Both the position numbers and the translations under genes were made by a program. From Phycomyces blakesleeanus NRRL 1555(-) (lineage: Eukaryota > Mucoromycota > Mucoromycetes > Mucorales > Phycomycetaceae): DNA of 64,000 nt. This document shows, one piece after another, positions 1-12,327 of the stretch. Numbering within the stretch: position 1 is the stretch's first letter; every line of letters starts with the position of its first letter. The notes under the pieces are model-generated. The model was not told the origin of the DNA. It made no database searches and saw only the letters and a list, made by a program, of their open reading frames with translations. Where the stretch lies: contig NW_017265137.1 in the NCBI RefSeq assembly GCF_001638985.1, positions 395,999 to 459,998 of the forward strand, read 5' to 3'.

Positions 1-1350
1 TTATATACAAGTATAACACTGATTAGGTTGTAACTTTGGCTTCGAAAAAAAAACATATCATAATTGGGATACTGAATTGAAAGGTACGGGCGGATTTAAT
101 TCACCCAAAATCTACTGGTTATTATGATTACCGTATCACATTAATAGTAATGAATAAAATATATATATTTATATGCAGATATTCGGCATCGGCTTGTAAT
201 TCCGTAAAATGGTGCAAGTAAAAATTACTAACAAAAGTCTGTTTGGTTTGATCATTGACCATTATGTTATGTTATCTATCGTACTTCTTGATCTTTCTTT
301 TTTTTCCTATTTAAGAATTTAAATGGTCCATTTATAGAAATCGTGTATGTAAGAAACAAAACAAAACAAGACGAAAATATATAGAAAGAAAGGAAGAAGT
401 TCTAGCCTTTGATTTTATCCATGTATAATGCTAAAGCCAAGTACAATAATTATGACGATTATGATGATAAGGATTTATAATAATGATTTTATATGTATAT
501 ATATTATAAATAAGATAAAAAAGCTCTTCTACCCAGCCACCCTATTGATTATAAAAGCAAAAAAAAAAAAAAAAAAAAAGAAATCAAAACAAAACGAAAC
601 GAAACTACGCTCGGATAAACGTTTGAAAATCTTCGGGAAAATTATACTCATTTGAACATAAAATATAAAATATGTCTACAAACTTTTTTTTTAAAAATCA
701 TACAAACGAGACCACACGTGTGGGGGATGATTGGAGCTGGTTGAAAGAAGCGTAACCACAAAATATGTACCTACTCCTTTTGTACTCAAAAGTAGCTGAC
801 TAGCAACCAAGAAGTAGGTAGATTTTCTTTTTTTCTATACATTTTCTATTCTTGCCTTTATTTTAACCCCAATTTTATTTTATTTTTCTTCTTTTTCATC
901 CGGTTAGTTAGAGTTTTGATACTTTCTATATACATATTTAAGCTATTAATGTTGCTAAGCAACAAATCTTTTGATGACAAAACGATTAGCAAAAATAAAA
1001 CATAATAGGGTTTAAATCCGAAGCTATCTCTCTTTTTCGCTTACTTTAAGGCTATATATATTTTATATAAGATATAAAAATGGAAAAAAGGGAGAGACAT
1101 GGATTGGTGGTTTAAACAACCTAAAAATACAACTCCCTTTGAAAAATATTTAAAAACAAGAGAGAGAAGACATGAATATCTATTATAAATTTATATATGT
1201 GTATATATTTTTTATATATAAATATATATATATGTTTAAAAAATATTTTTTTTTCTTAATTCCTTACTTCTCTCTCTTTCTCTCTTTTGTTTCAATTGCT
1301 TTAAAGAATATCAAATATCTATATCTACATCAACCTATATACAGCAGACA
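1..1350. other. AT-rich intergenic region upstream of the phosphate transporter
   Basis: No coding region is supported here. The stretch holds poly(A) and (AT)n tracts, a 19-A run near 560-579, and short spurious open frames made of lysine- and tyrosine-rich codons. The only notable site is a CACGTG-centred palindrome listed separately. The last few hundred bases should contain the promoter and 5' leader of the gene starting at 1351. Confidence 0.7.
712..723. promoter_or_regulatory. CACGTG-centred 12-bp palindrome, possible bHLH (Pho4/Cbf1-type) site
   Basis: The sequence is CCACACGTGTGG, a perfect palindrome with the core CACGTG at 715-720. In yeast this core is bound by bHLH factors such as Pho4 and Cbf1. 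It lies about 630 bp upstream of an SPX-domain phosphate transporter, so phosphate control is an attractive inference, but a 6-bp core also occurs by chance and no binding is shown. Confidence 0.3.
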
Positions 1351-4033
1351 ATGAAGTTTTCTCATTCACTGCAATTTAACGCAGTATCCGAATGGATAGA
1401 CTATTATGTAGCGTAAGTATCTATATGATATAATATTAAATACAATTTGATTTATTGTAATAAATTAATTAATAAATAAAATAAAATAAAATAAATATTT
1501 ATATGAATGTGTATGTGTATGTATATCTCTGTCTGTGCTTGTGTTTGTGTCTATGTCTATAAATAATTTAATAAAATAAAATAAAATATAAAACAAAAAA
1601 GCATAATTAATTACTTAATTAATTAATTATTGCAACAACAGTAACAACAGTAACAGCGTTATTAACAATTTATACCTATCTTTTCTTTTCTTTTCTTTTT
1701 TAAAAAAATAAATAAATAAATTATAAAGGTATGACCATCTCAAAAAACTGATCTTTCAGTTCGAAAAAGAACGTGTGAACAGAGCAAACTTGTCAAGAGA
1801 TTCAGAAAACGCTGCGAATCAAACGAGTGAAGAACAAAAAGAGGAACAGGAGTCTCAGTTTATAATCGAACTGGACAAACAACTCCAAAAGGTCTCGGAT
1901 TTTTACTCCTCCCAAGAATCAGACCTTTATTCCACTGTCGATCAACTGGCTGTCGAGGTGTCAAATACAGCCGAACCATCAGACTCTCCACACGTACCAC
2001 AAGCCCACACCGAATTTCCAAACACCGTCGAAGGCCCACTCGAAAGCCTCGACTCATCCTTTGGACATGAAAAATCACGTTTCCCAACCGGAAGAACATC
2101 AATTCACAATGACTCGCTCTCTCGAAAAATGTCTCGCATGTCATTCGAATCTCGTCTCACCGTCCGCTCAAACCAGACCCAGTCTGTCGAACGCTTGGTG
2201 GACCTGAGAACCCAGATAATCATGGTCTATGTCTCACTCTCAGAACTCGAATCATATATCGAACTCAACCGAATCGCTTTCCAAAAGATCCTCAAAAAGT
2301 ACGACAAGGTTCTGGAAGGAAACCTTCGCGAATACTATCTCACCAAGGTCGTCGCCGAAGCAAGACCCTTCATGCCATCTACTCTCGATTCCCTACATAA
2401 CCAGATCGAACGTATCGAGCAACTTTATGCCGACGCATTCTACAACGGAAATGTAACAGTCGCCATCCGTCAGATGAAGACACACTTGCGAGACCAGGTC
2501 GCATTCGAACGCAATACGGTCTGGAAAGATTTGATTGGCCAAGAACGTAAAGTCAACGATGCCCACGTAAAGAGTCCAGATGGCGAACGAATGGTAAAAT
2601 TACCCTTCGTCAATCGAAAGGTCGCCTACGAAACTCTTCGAAGCTCTCTGTGCTTCCTCTTGTCTGTTGCAGTCTTTGCAGTCCTGCTCAATGTCGACTG
2701 CTTTGGCCAGAGACAAGAAAACTATTGTTTCGCACTCCTGATTTTTGCTGCAATCATGTGGGCCACCGAGGCAATTCCTCTCTATGCTACATCTCTCATG
2801 CTCCCCTTCCTTATTGTTCCCTTGGCTATCCTGCGAAATGCGGATGGAAGTGTGATGGATGCCAAACCAGCCGCCAAGGCCGTGTTTTCGTCCATGTTTA
2901 GCGGAACTATCATGATGCTCCTCGGAGGTTTTGCACTCGCGGCTGCTCTCTCAAAGTACGGAATCGCCAAAGCATTCGCATCCCACGTTCTGTCCAGAGC
3001 AGGCTCTCGTCCTAGATGGGTTCTTTTAGCCAACATGTTTGTTGCTGGGTTCTTGAGCATGTGGATCTCCAATGTAGCCACCCCCGTCTTATGTTTCTCA
3101 CTCATCAATCCAATTCTACGCACCTTACCGGACGGTTCTCCAGTCGGACCCTGTCTGTTGCTTGGTATTGCGCTTGCCAGTTGCATCGGTGGTATGACTT
3201 CTCCAATCTCGTCGCCTCAGAATATCGTGACCATCCAATACATGGAACCAAACCCAGGATGGGGTATCTGGTTTGGCGTTGCCTTGCCGGTGTCGATTCT
3301 TTCTATTTTTGTGGCCTGGGCTATCCTGCTGCTTGTCTACAGACCAGACCGTGCCTGCCCTCATCTCAACAAAATCAAGCCTACCAGAGGAAAGGTCAGC
3401 TTTACCCAGTATTTCGTAATGGCCGTAACTATCTTGACCATTGCACTCTGGTGTGCCGAGAGTTCGATGGAGGACCATATTGGTGACACGGGTATTATTG
3501 CAGCCATTCCACTGTTTGTCTTCTTTGGCACAAAGATCCTCGGTAAGGACGATCTGAACGCATTCTTGTGGTCTGTTGTTGTGCTTGCCCAGGGCGGTAT
3601 GTCACTTGGCTATGCGGTCACCTCGTCCGGGCTATTGGAGGACATTGCTCTGCGCATCAAGGACGGTATCCAGGACCTGGAGCCTATTGCAATCCTGGCC
3701 ATCTTTTCGCTTCTTATTCTGGTGTTTGCTACATTCGTTTCACACACCGTAGCTGCCCTGATCATTGTACCGATTGTGCAGCAGGTCGGTCAGCAGCTGC
3801 CTACTCCCCACGCAAACCTGTTGGTTATGGGAGCTGGTCTGGCATGTTCTGCAGGTATGGGTCTTCCGGTCTCAGGTTATCCAAACATGTCGGCTATTAT
3901 GCAGGAAGATGCATCTGGAAAGCCTTATTTGACCACAAAGGATTTCATTATCACGGGTATTCCTACCAGTATTATATCTACTGCCTTGGTATTCACACTT
4001 GGCTATGGTATTATGTCTGGTGTTGGTTACTAA
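1351..4033 (+). CDS. SPX-domain, SLC13-type low-affinity phosphate transporter (Pho87/Pho90/Pho91 family)
   Basis: Two exons, 1351..1412 and 1729..4033, giving 788 aa. Exon 1 encodes MKFSHSLQFNAVSEWIDYYV, the signature first helix of an SPX domain. The GT-AG intron closes in phase, and exon 2 resumes with YDHLKKLIFQFEKE. Residues about 1-280 are the SPX domain, which in this family senses inositol pyrophosphates and restrains transport. From about residue 325 to the end are many hydrophobic segments of the SLC13/DASS divalent-anion transporter fold, including the motif WATEAIPLYATSL and an SHTVAALIIVPI segment near the end. In yeast, relatives sit in the plasma membrane (Pho87/90) or vacuole (Pho91) and move phosphate with low affinity. 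The start must be 1351: a model starting in exon 2 would lose the first SPX helix. Which paralogue it matches cannot be told by eye. Confidence 0.93.
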
Positions 4034-4855
4034 TGATTCTTATAATGTCTATAATAATAATAATAATAATAATAATATCATTCATTCATTATATTGTACA
4101 TTTCTTTTCTTTTCTTCCCTTCCCTTCCCTTTTCCTCCACCATTACTATTAATATTAATATCATTATCAAAATACACATCTACACATATACACTCTCATA
4201 GAATTTCTCTTTAACCTCTTCCTTTATATATATATATATATATTTTATATATATTATTACTTTTACTATTACAATTATTTACCTATTTCAATGTATATTA
4301 TATCTGTATGTATGTATTTCTAACAAACTTAAATTGCAATATATATATATATATATATATATTTTAAAAAAAATCAAATCAAAATCTCTTGTGCTTATTG
4401 TCTATCATTTAAAGCTTGCTGCTGTATAATATACTACATCTTGGGATGTTTTTATATAGAGATAAATAAATTACAAACTATAGCCACTACTGGAAATTAG
4501 TGCTAATTTTAATGGTGATTTTAATTTTCGATGTTCAACTTTTAACTTTTGTCAGCTTTTTTTTTGTTTTAAAAAAAAAAGAAACAAAAACAAAAACATG
4601 CATTTTTTTTCTGTTTCAAATTTCAAGTATAGATATAATCTTTATATAAATATAAAAAAAATTACAATAGAATTTCTTATTATAATTTTAAGTAAAATAT
4701 ATACAAGAAAATAAACAGATTTAAACTCAATTCTTCACGCATATATATTTATATGTAATTTATTTATGTATGGCTCTTTCCATTAATATATTTATATATT
4801 TATATATAATATATATATATATATATATACAAATAATATCAATAATATAATTCCA
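4034..4855. other. Intergenic region between phosphate transporter and PDK1
   Basis: No gene is visible. It begins with a (TAA)n tract near 4050-4080, then pyrimidine tracts and several (AT)n runs (about 4224-4245, 4340-4362, 4806-4830). It should hold the 3' end of the transporter transcript and the PDK1 promoter. Confidence 0.6.
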
Positions 4856-5361
4856 ATGGCATCCGATACTATTAATTCACCTTTAGAACCGGTTCATCAT
4901 CAAGAACCTGTAACAGTAGCTGATGTTGATGATCCTTCTCATCCTCTCTTTCATCACCGACGCACGGTCAATGATTTTGATTACGGAGATGTTCTTGGTG
5001 AAGGCAGCTATTCAACTGTAAGCTTCATACATGTTATTTATCATTATAAGCATAAGCATAAATACACGTATAAATATACAACTCTTGTTTTTTTGTTTTT
5101 TGTTTTTTGTTTTTAATAGGTAATTGTTGGACGAGACAGAAGAACTGGCAAATATTACGCAATTAAGAAACTTGACAAGGCACACATTGTAAAGAATGAC
5201 AAGGTTAAATATGTCATGATTGAACGTGATGCTCTGAGTCGAATGAACCATCCTGGAATCATCAAATTATATTGGACTTTTAAAGACCATCGTAGTCTGT
5301 GTAAGTTATATTGTTATTACTATTGTAAATTAAACTATTGACTAATCATACAACTTTAATA

Positions 5362-5398
<37 letters not shown>

Positions 5399-8110
5399 TT
5401 TGTATTGGATTTGGCCAAGAACGGAGAACTCTACAGCTACATTAGAAGAGTAAGTCTTATTAGATCCCTCTTCTTTTTCGAATAATTAATGTCGTTAACC
5501 GATATTCAAAACAATAACAACAACAAAAACCATATTTCAGCTGGCTCCGTTTGATGTAGATACGGCTAGGTTTTATGCAGCCGAGATTCTCTCTGCTCTA
5601 GAGCATATCCACAATAAAGATGTTATTCATCGGTAAGCAATAGAAATCATTATTATTATGATTGTGATTATTAATTCTTTTTTATATAAATATATATATT
5701 CTGATTCATTTAGTGATATTAAACCTGAAAAGTAAGTTACTAGGAGTAGTGGTGGTGATAGAAGAAGATTAAGAAAACAAAAACACACAATAACATTTAT
5801 TAATAATATTTTACATTAAAATATATTTATCAGTATCTTGCTCGACGACAACATGCACATCAAGATTACAGATTTTGGATCAGCAAAGATCGGTATTAAA
5901 GAAGAAGCAGAAGAAGATAAAGATTCCAATGGAACAGAAAACACAGAAGAGAAACCTCAAAGTAATATAATCTCCTGTTTAGATCGTATTGTTATTATAC
6001 ATATACATACATGTAGTAAAATATGATCTAATATATATATAATTCCTTGTATTTTTCCTTAGGCCGTTCTCGTTCGTTTGTTGGTACAGCTGAATATGTG
6101 TCTCCGGAATTACTACGCAGCGAGCGTACCTCTAAAGAGTAAAGAAATACATACAACCACAATAACAACAAGAGAAAACAAAAAATCAGAAAAAAACAGG
6201 GATTTTTATGTTAGCTAATATGCACTTTTCTCCCTTTTCTTATTATTATTTCTAGAGCTGATTTGTGGGCATTTGGCTGTGTACTCTTTCAAATGTTATC
6301 TGGAAAATCACCCTTCAAGGCTCCGACTGACTATCTGATCTTCCAGAACATCAAGAATCTCGAATACACAATTCCAGACTACTTTCCAGACGATGCACGC
6401 GATCTCATCCAACGACTGCTAGTACTCGAACCTTCTGAACGTATTGGATCCGAAAAAACGGGTGGGCTAGAAGAGATTCGACAACACCCATTCTTTTGTG
6501 GTATCGACTGGGACACGTTATTTGAATCCCCTGCTCCTCCTTTACGCGAAAGATTGGAGAGAGAAATGGCCAGACAGGCAGAGCTACGTGCAAGACAAAG
6601 GGCGGAAAATGGATTGGATTACGATGAGAACGAAGATTATGAAGACAACGATGGTGACGACGACGAAGATGAAGCTTGGTTTAATACTAATCGCATCGAT
6701 CAAGAGCCCAATTTACTACCACCAACAGTAAAAACAACGGCCGGAACAGGAGTACTTCCAGTAGGAGCAACAGAAATAACAGAAAGTGCAACAATGCCTA
6801 CACCTGGAAATCAATATGATCGATTCGGTGATTCGTCGCGTCTGCAATATGAGCACAATGATAATAACAATATCAATAATAATAGTAGCGGCAGCAGTAA
6901 TAATAATATCAATAGTAAGAGTAATAGTAATAGTAATAACAATCATCAAAATGTAAACATATCTTTGGATTCTGCCAGGATAAGTTCTACAGCATACCCA
7001 CCACCTGTGGCAGCAGCACTTCGTCACGATTCACGACATGGAATAAGCAATGCCAGGTCAGACTCCACACGTAGCATGAGCCCAGAGCGTCTTGGAGGCC
7101 AGTCTCATCCACCATGGTAAATACATATTTGTACACATTATACTCTACAATCTACAGTCTATAAATCTACACTACACCTTACATATTACATATTGCATTC
7201 TACATTCTATATTCTATATTCTACATTCTACATTATACATTTTGTACTTTATAATCTACATTTTACACACTATATTTGACACATTACACTACATTACACG
7301 CTCTGCACGCTCTGCACTACTCACTACGCAGATGTGAGTAGATGGGTGGGTGTTTATTGTTTTTCAATGTTATTTTTTACTATCAATATTATCATTAGTG
7401 CTAGTAATATTATTAGCATTATAAGTAGTATAAGTATCAGTATTATTTAATTTAATTTAATTTAATTTAATTTATATATATTTGTTAAAGAAAAAAAAAG
7501 TTCAATATTTAATATTGAATAAAATTGAATTGAATTTTTTGTTTTGTTTTTATTTTGTTCTTTTTTCTTCTTCTTCTTTGTCTTGTATATATACATATAT
7601 ACATATACTATTCTTTCTATTGGCTTGTATACATACAAATATATATATATATGCATGTATGTAAATCACACTACTTGTACGCTGCTCTATATTGCTCTAC
7701 ACTTCTCAACAATACAAAAAGGGTGCCTCATTTGTATCCAAACGAATCAATTCTGAGGGCAGGAAAGGTAGTGCGCAGGCCTGGATTCTTTTCAAAAAAA
7801 CGATACCTGATCTTGACGAACCGACCACGCTTGTTGTATATGGATGAAGGCAAAGAAGCAGACGGATCTGGTGGGAAGTTACGCTGTGAGATTGGATGGA
7901 CCCCTCAGTTGTTACCTGAGCTTAAAGGAAAATCTGTATTTTGTATTCACACGGTAAGCTTTTGTTTTATTTAAGAAATTAAATAATTAATTTGATTATA
8001 TATTGAAGCCACAAAAGTCGTACACGTTTGATGATCCTGAGGGCCACGCACAAGAATGGGTTAATACGATCAACACGATGCTTGTGGACAGCTTTGGGGT
8101 AGCGGCTTAG
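4856..8110 (+). CDS. 3-phosphoinositide-dependent protein kinase 1 homologue (PDK1/Pkh/Ksg1 type) with PH domain
   Basis: Ten exons: 4856..5017, 5120..5300, 5397..5449, 5541..5632, 5714..5731, 5834..5961, 6063..6138, 6256..7116, 7722..7953, 8009..8110; 634 aa, all phases closing. Kinase landmarks: glycine loop GEGSYSTV (48-55), ATP lysine K70, catalytic HRDIKPEN (162-169), DFG (182-184), and activation loop SFVGTAEYVSPELL, whose Ser216 matches the autophosphorylated T-loop serine of PDK1. An acidic stretch of about 20 residues (Glu/Asp/Lys) lies between DFG and the T-loop. After the kinase domain come a Glu/Asp segment and an Asn/Ser-rich linker. Exons 9-10 encode a C-terminal PH domain from W524, with GFFSKKRYLILT and RLLYMD. 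The family phosphorylates AGC kinases (Akt/Sch9/S6K/PKC) in sphingolipid and phosphoinositide signalling. Exon 5 is only 18 nt. The 605-nt intron 8 is filled with degenerate ATTCTACATT-like repeats. Confidence 0.95.
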
Positions 8111-8567
8111 GATGTCCGTGCACAGCTGTCTATTGACCATCTATATAAACTTCCAAAATATATATATATAAAGAAATACCTGGTGGCAAAGCTTCAAAAT
8201 AGGCAAAAGGAGATAAAAGAATAAAGGGTACAACATTATTGATATTATTATTTTGGGTCATAAACTGACACATGATATTTAACAGGCACACGCACACACA
8301 TACATATATATATATACATGCGTTTGTAAAAAGATATCTTCTTTATATTTGTATAAGCAAGTAAAGCAAAGTTAAATGAAGTGTGGTGTAAAATATACTT
8401 CTTCTCAAAGGATGATATATATCGATTTTAGTTTGCTTTTATCTTTGTTTTAAAACTTTATTGGTTTCTTTCTTTCTTTCCTTATTCTTTCTTTTATTTT
8501 ATTTGCAGTCCCTTTTTACTTTATCTTACAAGGTCCTCTATTGACAATGTGTTTTGAATTTTCTCTC
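8111..8567. other. Convergent intergenic region between PDK1 and the C2H2 gene
   Basis: Both flanking genes end here, so this holds two 3' ends. Visible features are (TA)n and (CA)n tracts near 8160 and 8286-8320 and CTTT repeats near 8466-8500. No coding signal is seen. Confidence 0.6.
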
Positions 8568-9562
8568 TTACCATGAAGTAGCAGTGGTAAAATTAGAATT
8601 GGAATCAGAATTGGAATTGAGATTAGGATTATAAATGGAAGAGGAAAGAAGAGGAAGGTGAGGGAGAGAAGAAGGGCCAGACAAAGGAGAGGAAGAGGAA
8701 GAAGAGGAAGATTGGGGATGAGACGATATGATGTCAAACGGTTCTTGTAGAATATTTGTACTTTCTGGCTTAGAGGGACAATAGTGCACTCTAAGGTGTC
8801 GCCTCATGTTGCTTTGGACACTGAACCGACGTCCGCAGCCATTGTGAGGACATGCGTGAGGTTTTTCGCCGGTGTGAGAAAATACATGGATCCTGAGAGA
8901 AGACGGTCGGGTGAAAGTCTTTGGACATTGGGAACAGTGATAACGGTGTTGGGGCGATGACGGTGGGGATTGCCACATGGGTGTGTCAAGTGCGGTATCG
9001 AGAGAGACCGATGCAGATACGGTACGACGGTGGGAGTGGGAATTGGAGGGGGAATTGAAGGGAAGAGTGAGATGTGTTTGAGTTTGAGAATGGGAGTGCG
9101 AGTGCGAGTGCGAGTGTGAGCGTACGTGGTGAGCTCGCTCAGTATAAAGAGGTTGCTGTGATATTTGTTGTGGTTGTTGTGTGAAATGTGTAGATAAGGA
9201 ATTTGGGAAATTTTGCTTTTGTTTTTGCTTTTGCTTTTGGCTTTGTGCTTGTGCTTGTGTTTGGGTTTGGGTTTGGGTTTGGATTTGATGTGATTTTATT
9301 TCTGATCGTCTTTGGCCAGGTTCTGACCGGCACAGAAACCGTAGTTCATTTGGCAGCCCAGTCGGTTGCTCTTCTATCTGGTCTTTATTATTGTTATATT
9401 ATCATGACATATTATTTATATTAGATGTATAGATACAAAAATAAATAAAAGAGAAAGATATCTATATATCGAAAGACAGCTACTTTATAGCGCTGTCTAG
9501 TATGTACCTTGACCATGAAGAATTGCTTGAATGGGTGGTAATGATATACGCTCGTTATCCAT
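8568..9562 (-). CDS. C2H2 zinc-finger protein, probable transcription factor
   Basis: Two exons on the minus strand, 9562..9508 and 9382..8568, separated by a 125-nt GT-AG intron; 289 aa. Exon 1 encodes MDNERISLPPIQAILHGQ; the LPPIQ-IL motif is common at the N-terminus of fungal C2H2 regulators. The middle is low complexity: Gln-Thr, Gln-Ala and Gln-Lys dipeptides, then His-Ser repeats. Two tandem fingers follow at about residues 166-220, C-x2-C-x12-H-x3-H then C-x4-C-x12-H-x3-H, joined by the canonical linker HTGEKP. A Ser-rich tail follows. A nuclear DNA-binding role is inferred from the fingers; the target is unknown. The stop at 8568 overlaps a good splice donor (ATG|GTAAGAG), so a further 3' exon is possible, but none is visible. 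The internal Met at 8978 is not the likely start, because the frame stays open upstream and joins exon 1 in phase. Confidence 0.82.
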
Positions 9563-10406
9563 AGTCGATTGCGGATAAAGAAGTAAAAGAAGAAGAAGGA
9601 AAAGAAGAAGAGGATGAAATGAATGATTACTTTTATTTATATTTATATATATAGCACTACTGTTATTTGTAGTATAACAAAACCAGAAAATACGAAATAA
9701 TGAAATAAATATGGAATACAATGTTGTGATCATTGGCTCTGTCGTCGATCTAGCATCCACGGGCTGGCTACCTCGTACAAGCATGTGCAAACCTACACTA
9801 AGAAAACACACAAACAAATGTACAAATTTACAAATGTACAAACAGAACACACACACACAAGCACTACAGGTATTCCCTTGACTTTGATCATAATTTCATT
9901 AATTTTACCGCAAGTCATTCTACCTTTTTTACATGACTTTTCTTTTCCTCTTGGTTAGTTTTATAAATAATTTCATGTGCATATGGAATTCATAGGGATG
10001 TGCGCCTGTGTGACCTTTGTGTTTTGACCAAGACCCACTGATAAAGACAAAACACGCAAACCCACAAAACTCACACATACATATACACCCAAAAGAAAAA
10101 TTATCCGACCCTTTGAAGTCTGAAAGAATAAACATGTAATTATACTAATATTTTCACATGTAATGTATACTTTGTTTTATGTACGCAAAACAGAGCTTTC
10201 AAAATTAACCTTTCTCTTTCTCTAACACTGTGTTTGACTCTCTGTCAATATCTGTGTATCTGTATGCCACTCACTCACTCACACTTTGATTGATTCACTG
10301 ACTGACTGACTGAATGACCGATCGATCGATCAAATTAACAAGTAATTAATTAATCAACCAATTAATCTTTCTCTCTTTCTCTCTTTCTTTCTTTCTCTCA
10401 TTTTTT
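9563..10406. other. Intergenic region upstream of the C2H2 gene, downstream of the RRG7-like gene
   Basis: No gene is supported. It contains GAA-rich stretches (9580-9620), short Tyr/Phe-rich chance frames, a GACT-type tetranucleotide run near 10293-10318, a CGAT run near 10318-10331 and polypyrimidine tracts near 10367-10400. Confidence 0.55.
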
Positions 10407-11027
10407 TTATATACACATTTTGTTCTCTATATCAATCACTTGTCCTTTAAATGTAACTACCGGAACCCGGTCTCCTGCAGCCGTGTACCGAGTTGTGACA
10501 ACTACACCCTGAAGTATTTCTTGGGCGGGTAAATTAAATACCAGCGATTTTAGACAATTCTCATCCACCATGGCTAGTCCAAGTGGTACCTGGCTGGATA
10601 AGAAGTGGCCCGACAGCTCCTTGGTGAATGGTCTGTGGCCCAAGGTAGCCAAGATACCTATTGTAGGTTGGGTCGGGTGAGCCATGTTGACGACCGTACC
10701 GACCAGAGACCGAAGATGATCAGGACTGCAGCCCTTTTGAAGCCGTTTGCACTGAACGATCAATCGAGGTACAGCAAAAGTCGAAGATAAGGCGAGTGGC
10801 CACTCTCCAGATAGATCCACCCCACGATCTCCTTTACCCCCGACATGACTCAAGTCCATTCCGATCGTCTGAAGGGCCTCCATTGTCTGCATCTCAAACA
10901 TCGTCCCGAGGTAAACTGATGAAGTGGGATCTTTGTGGATTGATTGCTTGAGAAAGGAATCCAAACCGGATTGCTGTAGTGCTTTTGACCGGGTACCCGT
11001 CAATACTCTTTTTGAAAACAAGGCCAT
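10407..11027 (-). CDS. RRG7-like (DUF2034) mitochondrial protein with PD-(D/E)XK nuclease fold
   Basis: Single-exon gene, 206 aa. Motifs in order: GTMFE (41-45), GGKGDRGVDLSGEW (63-76) and LIVQCK (89-94). This is the E...D...QxK layout of restriction-endonuclease-like PD-(D/E)XK proteins, with Glu45, Asp71, Gln92 and Lys94 as candidate active-site residues. Fungal proteins with this arrangement include Rrg7, needed for respiratory growth in yeast and mitochondrial, with no proven reaction. The N-terminus MALFSKRVLTGTRSKALQQS is basic and free of acidic residues, consistent with mitochondrial import. All catalytic residues appear intact. The family assignment rests on motif reading; a bacterial Mrr-like relative is the alternative. 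Confidence 0.75.
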   Translation of the reverse strand: MALFSKRVLTGTRSKALQQSGLDSFLKQSIHKDPTSSVYLGTMFEMQTMEALQTIGMDLSHVGGKGDRGVDLSGEWPLALSSTFAVPRLIVQCKRLQKGCSPDHLRSLVGTVVNMAHPTQPTIGILATLGHRPFTKELSGHFLSSQVPLGLAMVDENCLKSLVFNLPAQEILQGVVVTTRYTAAGDRVPVVTFKGQVIDIENKMCI

Positions 11028-11114
11028 AACAAACTATGTACGTGTGTATGTGTGAGAGTAATTCTTTTTTTCTTCTTCTTCTTCTTTTTCTTTAGGTGTT
11101 GCTGTATATATAAA

Positions 11115-11146
<32 letters not shown>

Positions 11147-12327
11147 AAAGTCGGGTGTGGATGAGGGTACACTCGTACAAAGTCACATTCAAAAAGCTTT
11201 TTATTTTATTTTATTTTATAGATACGTTTTTATACATATAGGGAAATATAGACTTTTAGATTATTTTTTTTTGAAAATGTCGACGCGTTTGATTTGACAC
11301 ACTTCTCTAGTCTTTAACTTTTGTTTTACTGACTAATGTACGAATTCATTCTGAACTGTTGAAATAAAAGAGATCCAAGACCTCAAACAAATAATAATGA
11401 TAATAAAAAGGGGGGGAAAATGCTAAAGAAATCAATGAACGTCAATTTGTAAAGTTCTTTTCAGTCAGTATCTTTAAATCTTTATTTCATTTGTTAAAAC
11501 AGTTGGATATATTTATAGCGTCTCCAAAGTATTGTCTCATAATAATAGACAATAATTCTCTTTATGGTTTTCTTGTTTGTTGCTATCCGATAAACTCTTT
11601 TATATCACCAACGTTGCTCGAAAGCCCAGCAAAGTCCAAAGAAATTGAGAAAATGTGGATTTACTGCACGGGCGCAACATAAACAACCTTTTCGACCGTA
11701 CGTTACAATAAATCGTTCAAAAGATTGTCAAGATCGCCTTTTCTTCAAGCTTAATTTCCTCTAAGATACAACAAAGATGGCCTACACTGAACTACTTGCT
11801 GATACTTTTATATCATCAAAATGAAATATAGAATTCTTGAAATAATAATAAAAAAAAAGATAAAAATATAGAAATATAAAGGCATTCATGTAACAGTTGT
11901 ACAGAATCTTGGAAATATAGTGATAAAAGAAAAAGCAAAAAAAAATCCGTGACCTCTGATAGGGTTATACAGCCTAAAATTTGAAATTTAAAATTTCTTT
12001 GAACATTTTCACTGTATATTTATATATTGGACCTCCCCCACCACTGCTGATACAGAATGTGTACACAGATAAAGCATATACTTATATATATATACAAGAA
12101 AGAAAAAAACAGGCTATTTAAAGACTAGCTAGTATAAAAGTATGAATATAATTATAAATATAAATACCATTTCTCTTCTTTAATTTAAATTTTTTTATTT
12201 TATTTTATTCCATCTTTCCTTCTCCAAATAACCCTACACTCTTCTTCTTCTTCTTCTTTTTTTCTTAAAAAAGAGTAAATTAATAAAGCTTTGACTTTTT
12301 ATTTATTTATCTCACGTCAAGTAAATC
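11028..12327. other. Intergenic region between divergent RRG7-like and nucleoside phosphorylase genes
   Basis: The flanking genes diverge, so both promoters lie here. It starts with a CTT-rich tract and an (AT)n/(TG)n microsatellite (11115-11147) just upstream of the minus-strand gene, and ends with CTT repeats near 12240-12262 before the plus-strand start. A short open frame at 11491-11682 has no recognisable motif and is not called. Confidence 0.6.
12133..12140 (+). promoter_or_regulatory. TATA box of the nucleoside phosphorylase gene
   Basis: TATAAAAG lies 188 bp upstream of the ATG at 12328 and is followed by a pyrimidine-rich leader. This is a textbook TATA element and spacing; the transcription start was not located. 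Confidence 0.45.

Noticed and set aside
7092..7716. Open frames within PDK1 intron 8
   Set aside because: They are Tyr/Ile/Leu-rich products of TACATT-type repeats, and kinase and PH exons join in phase across the region.
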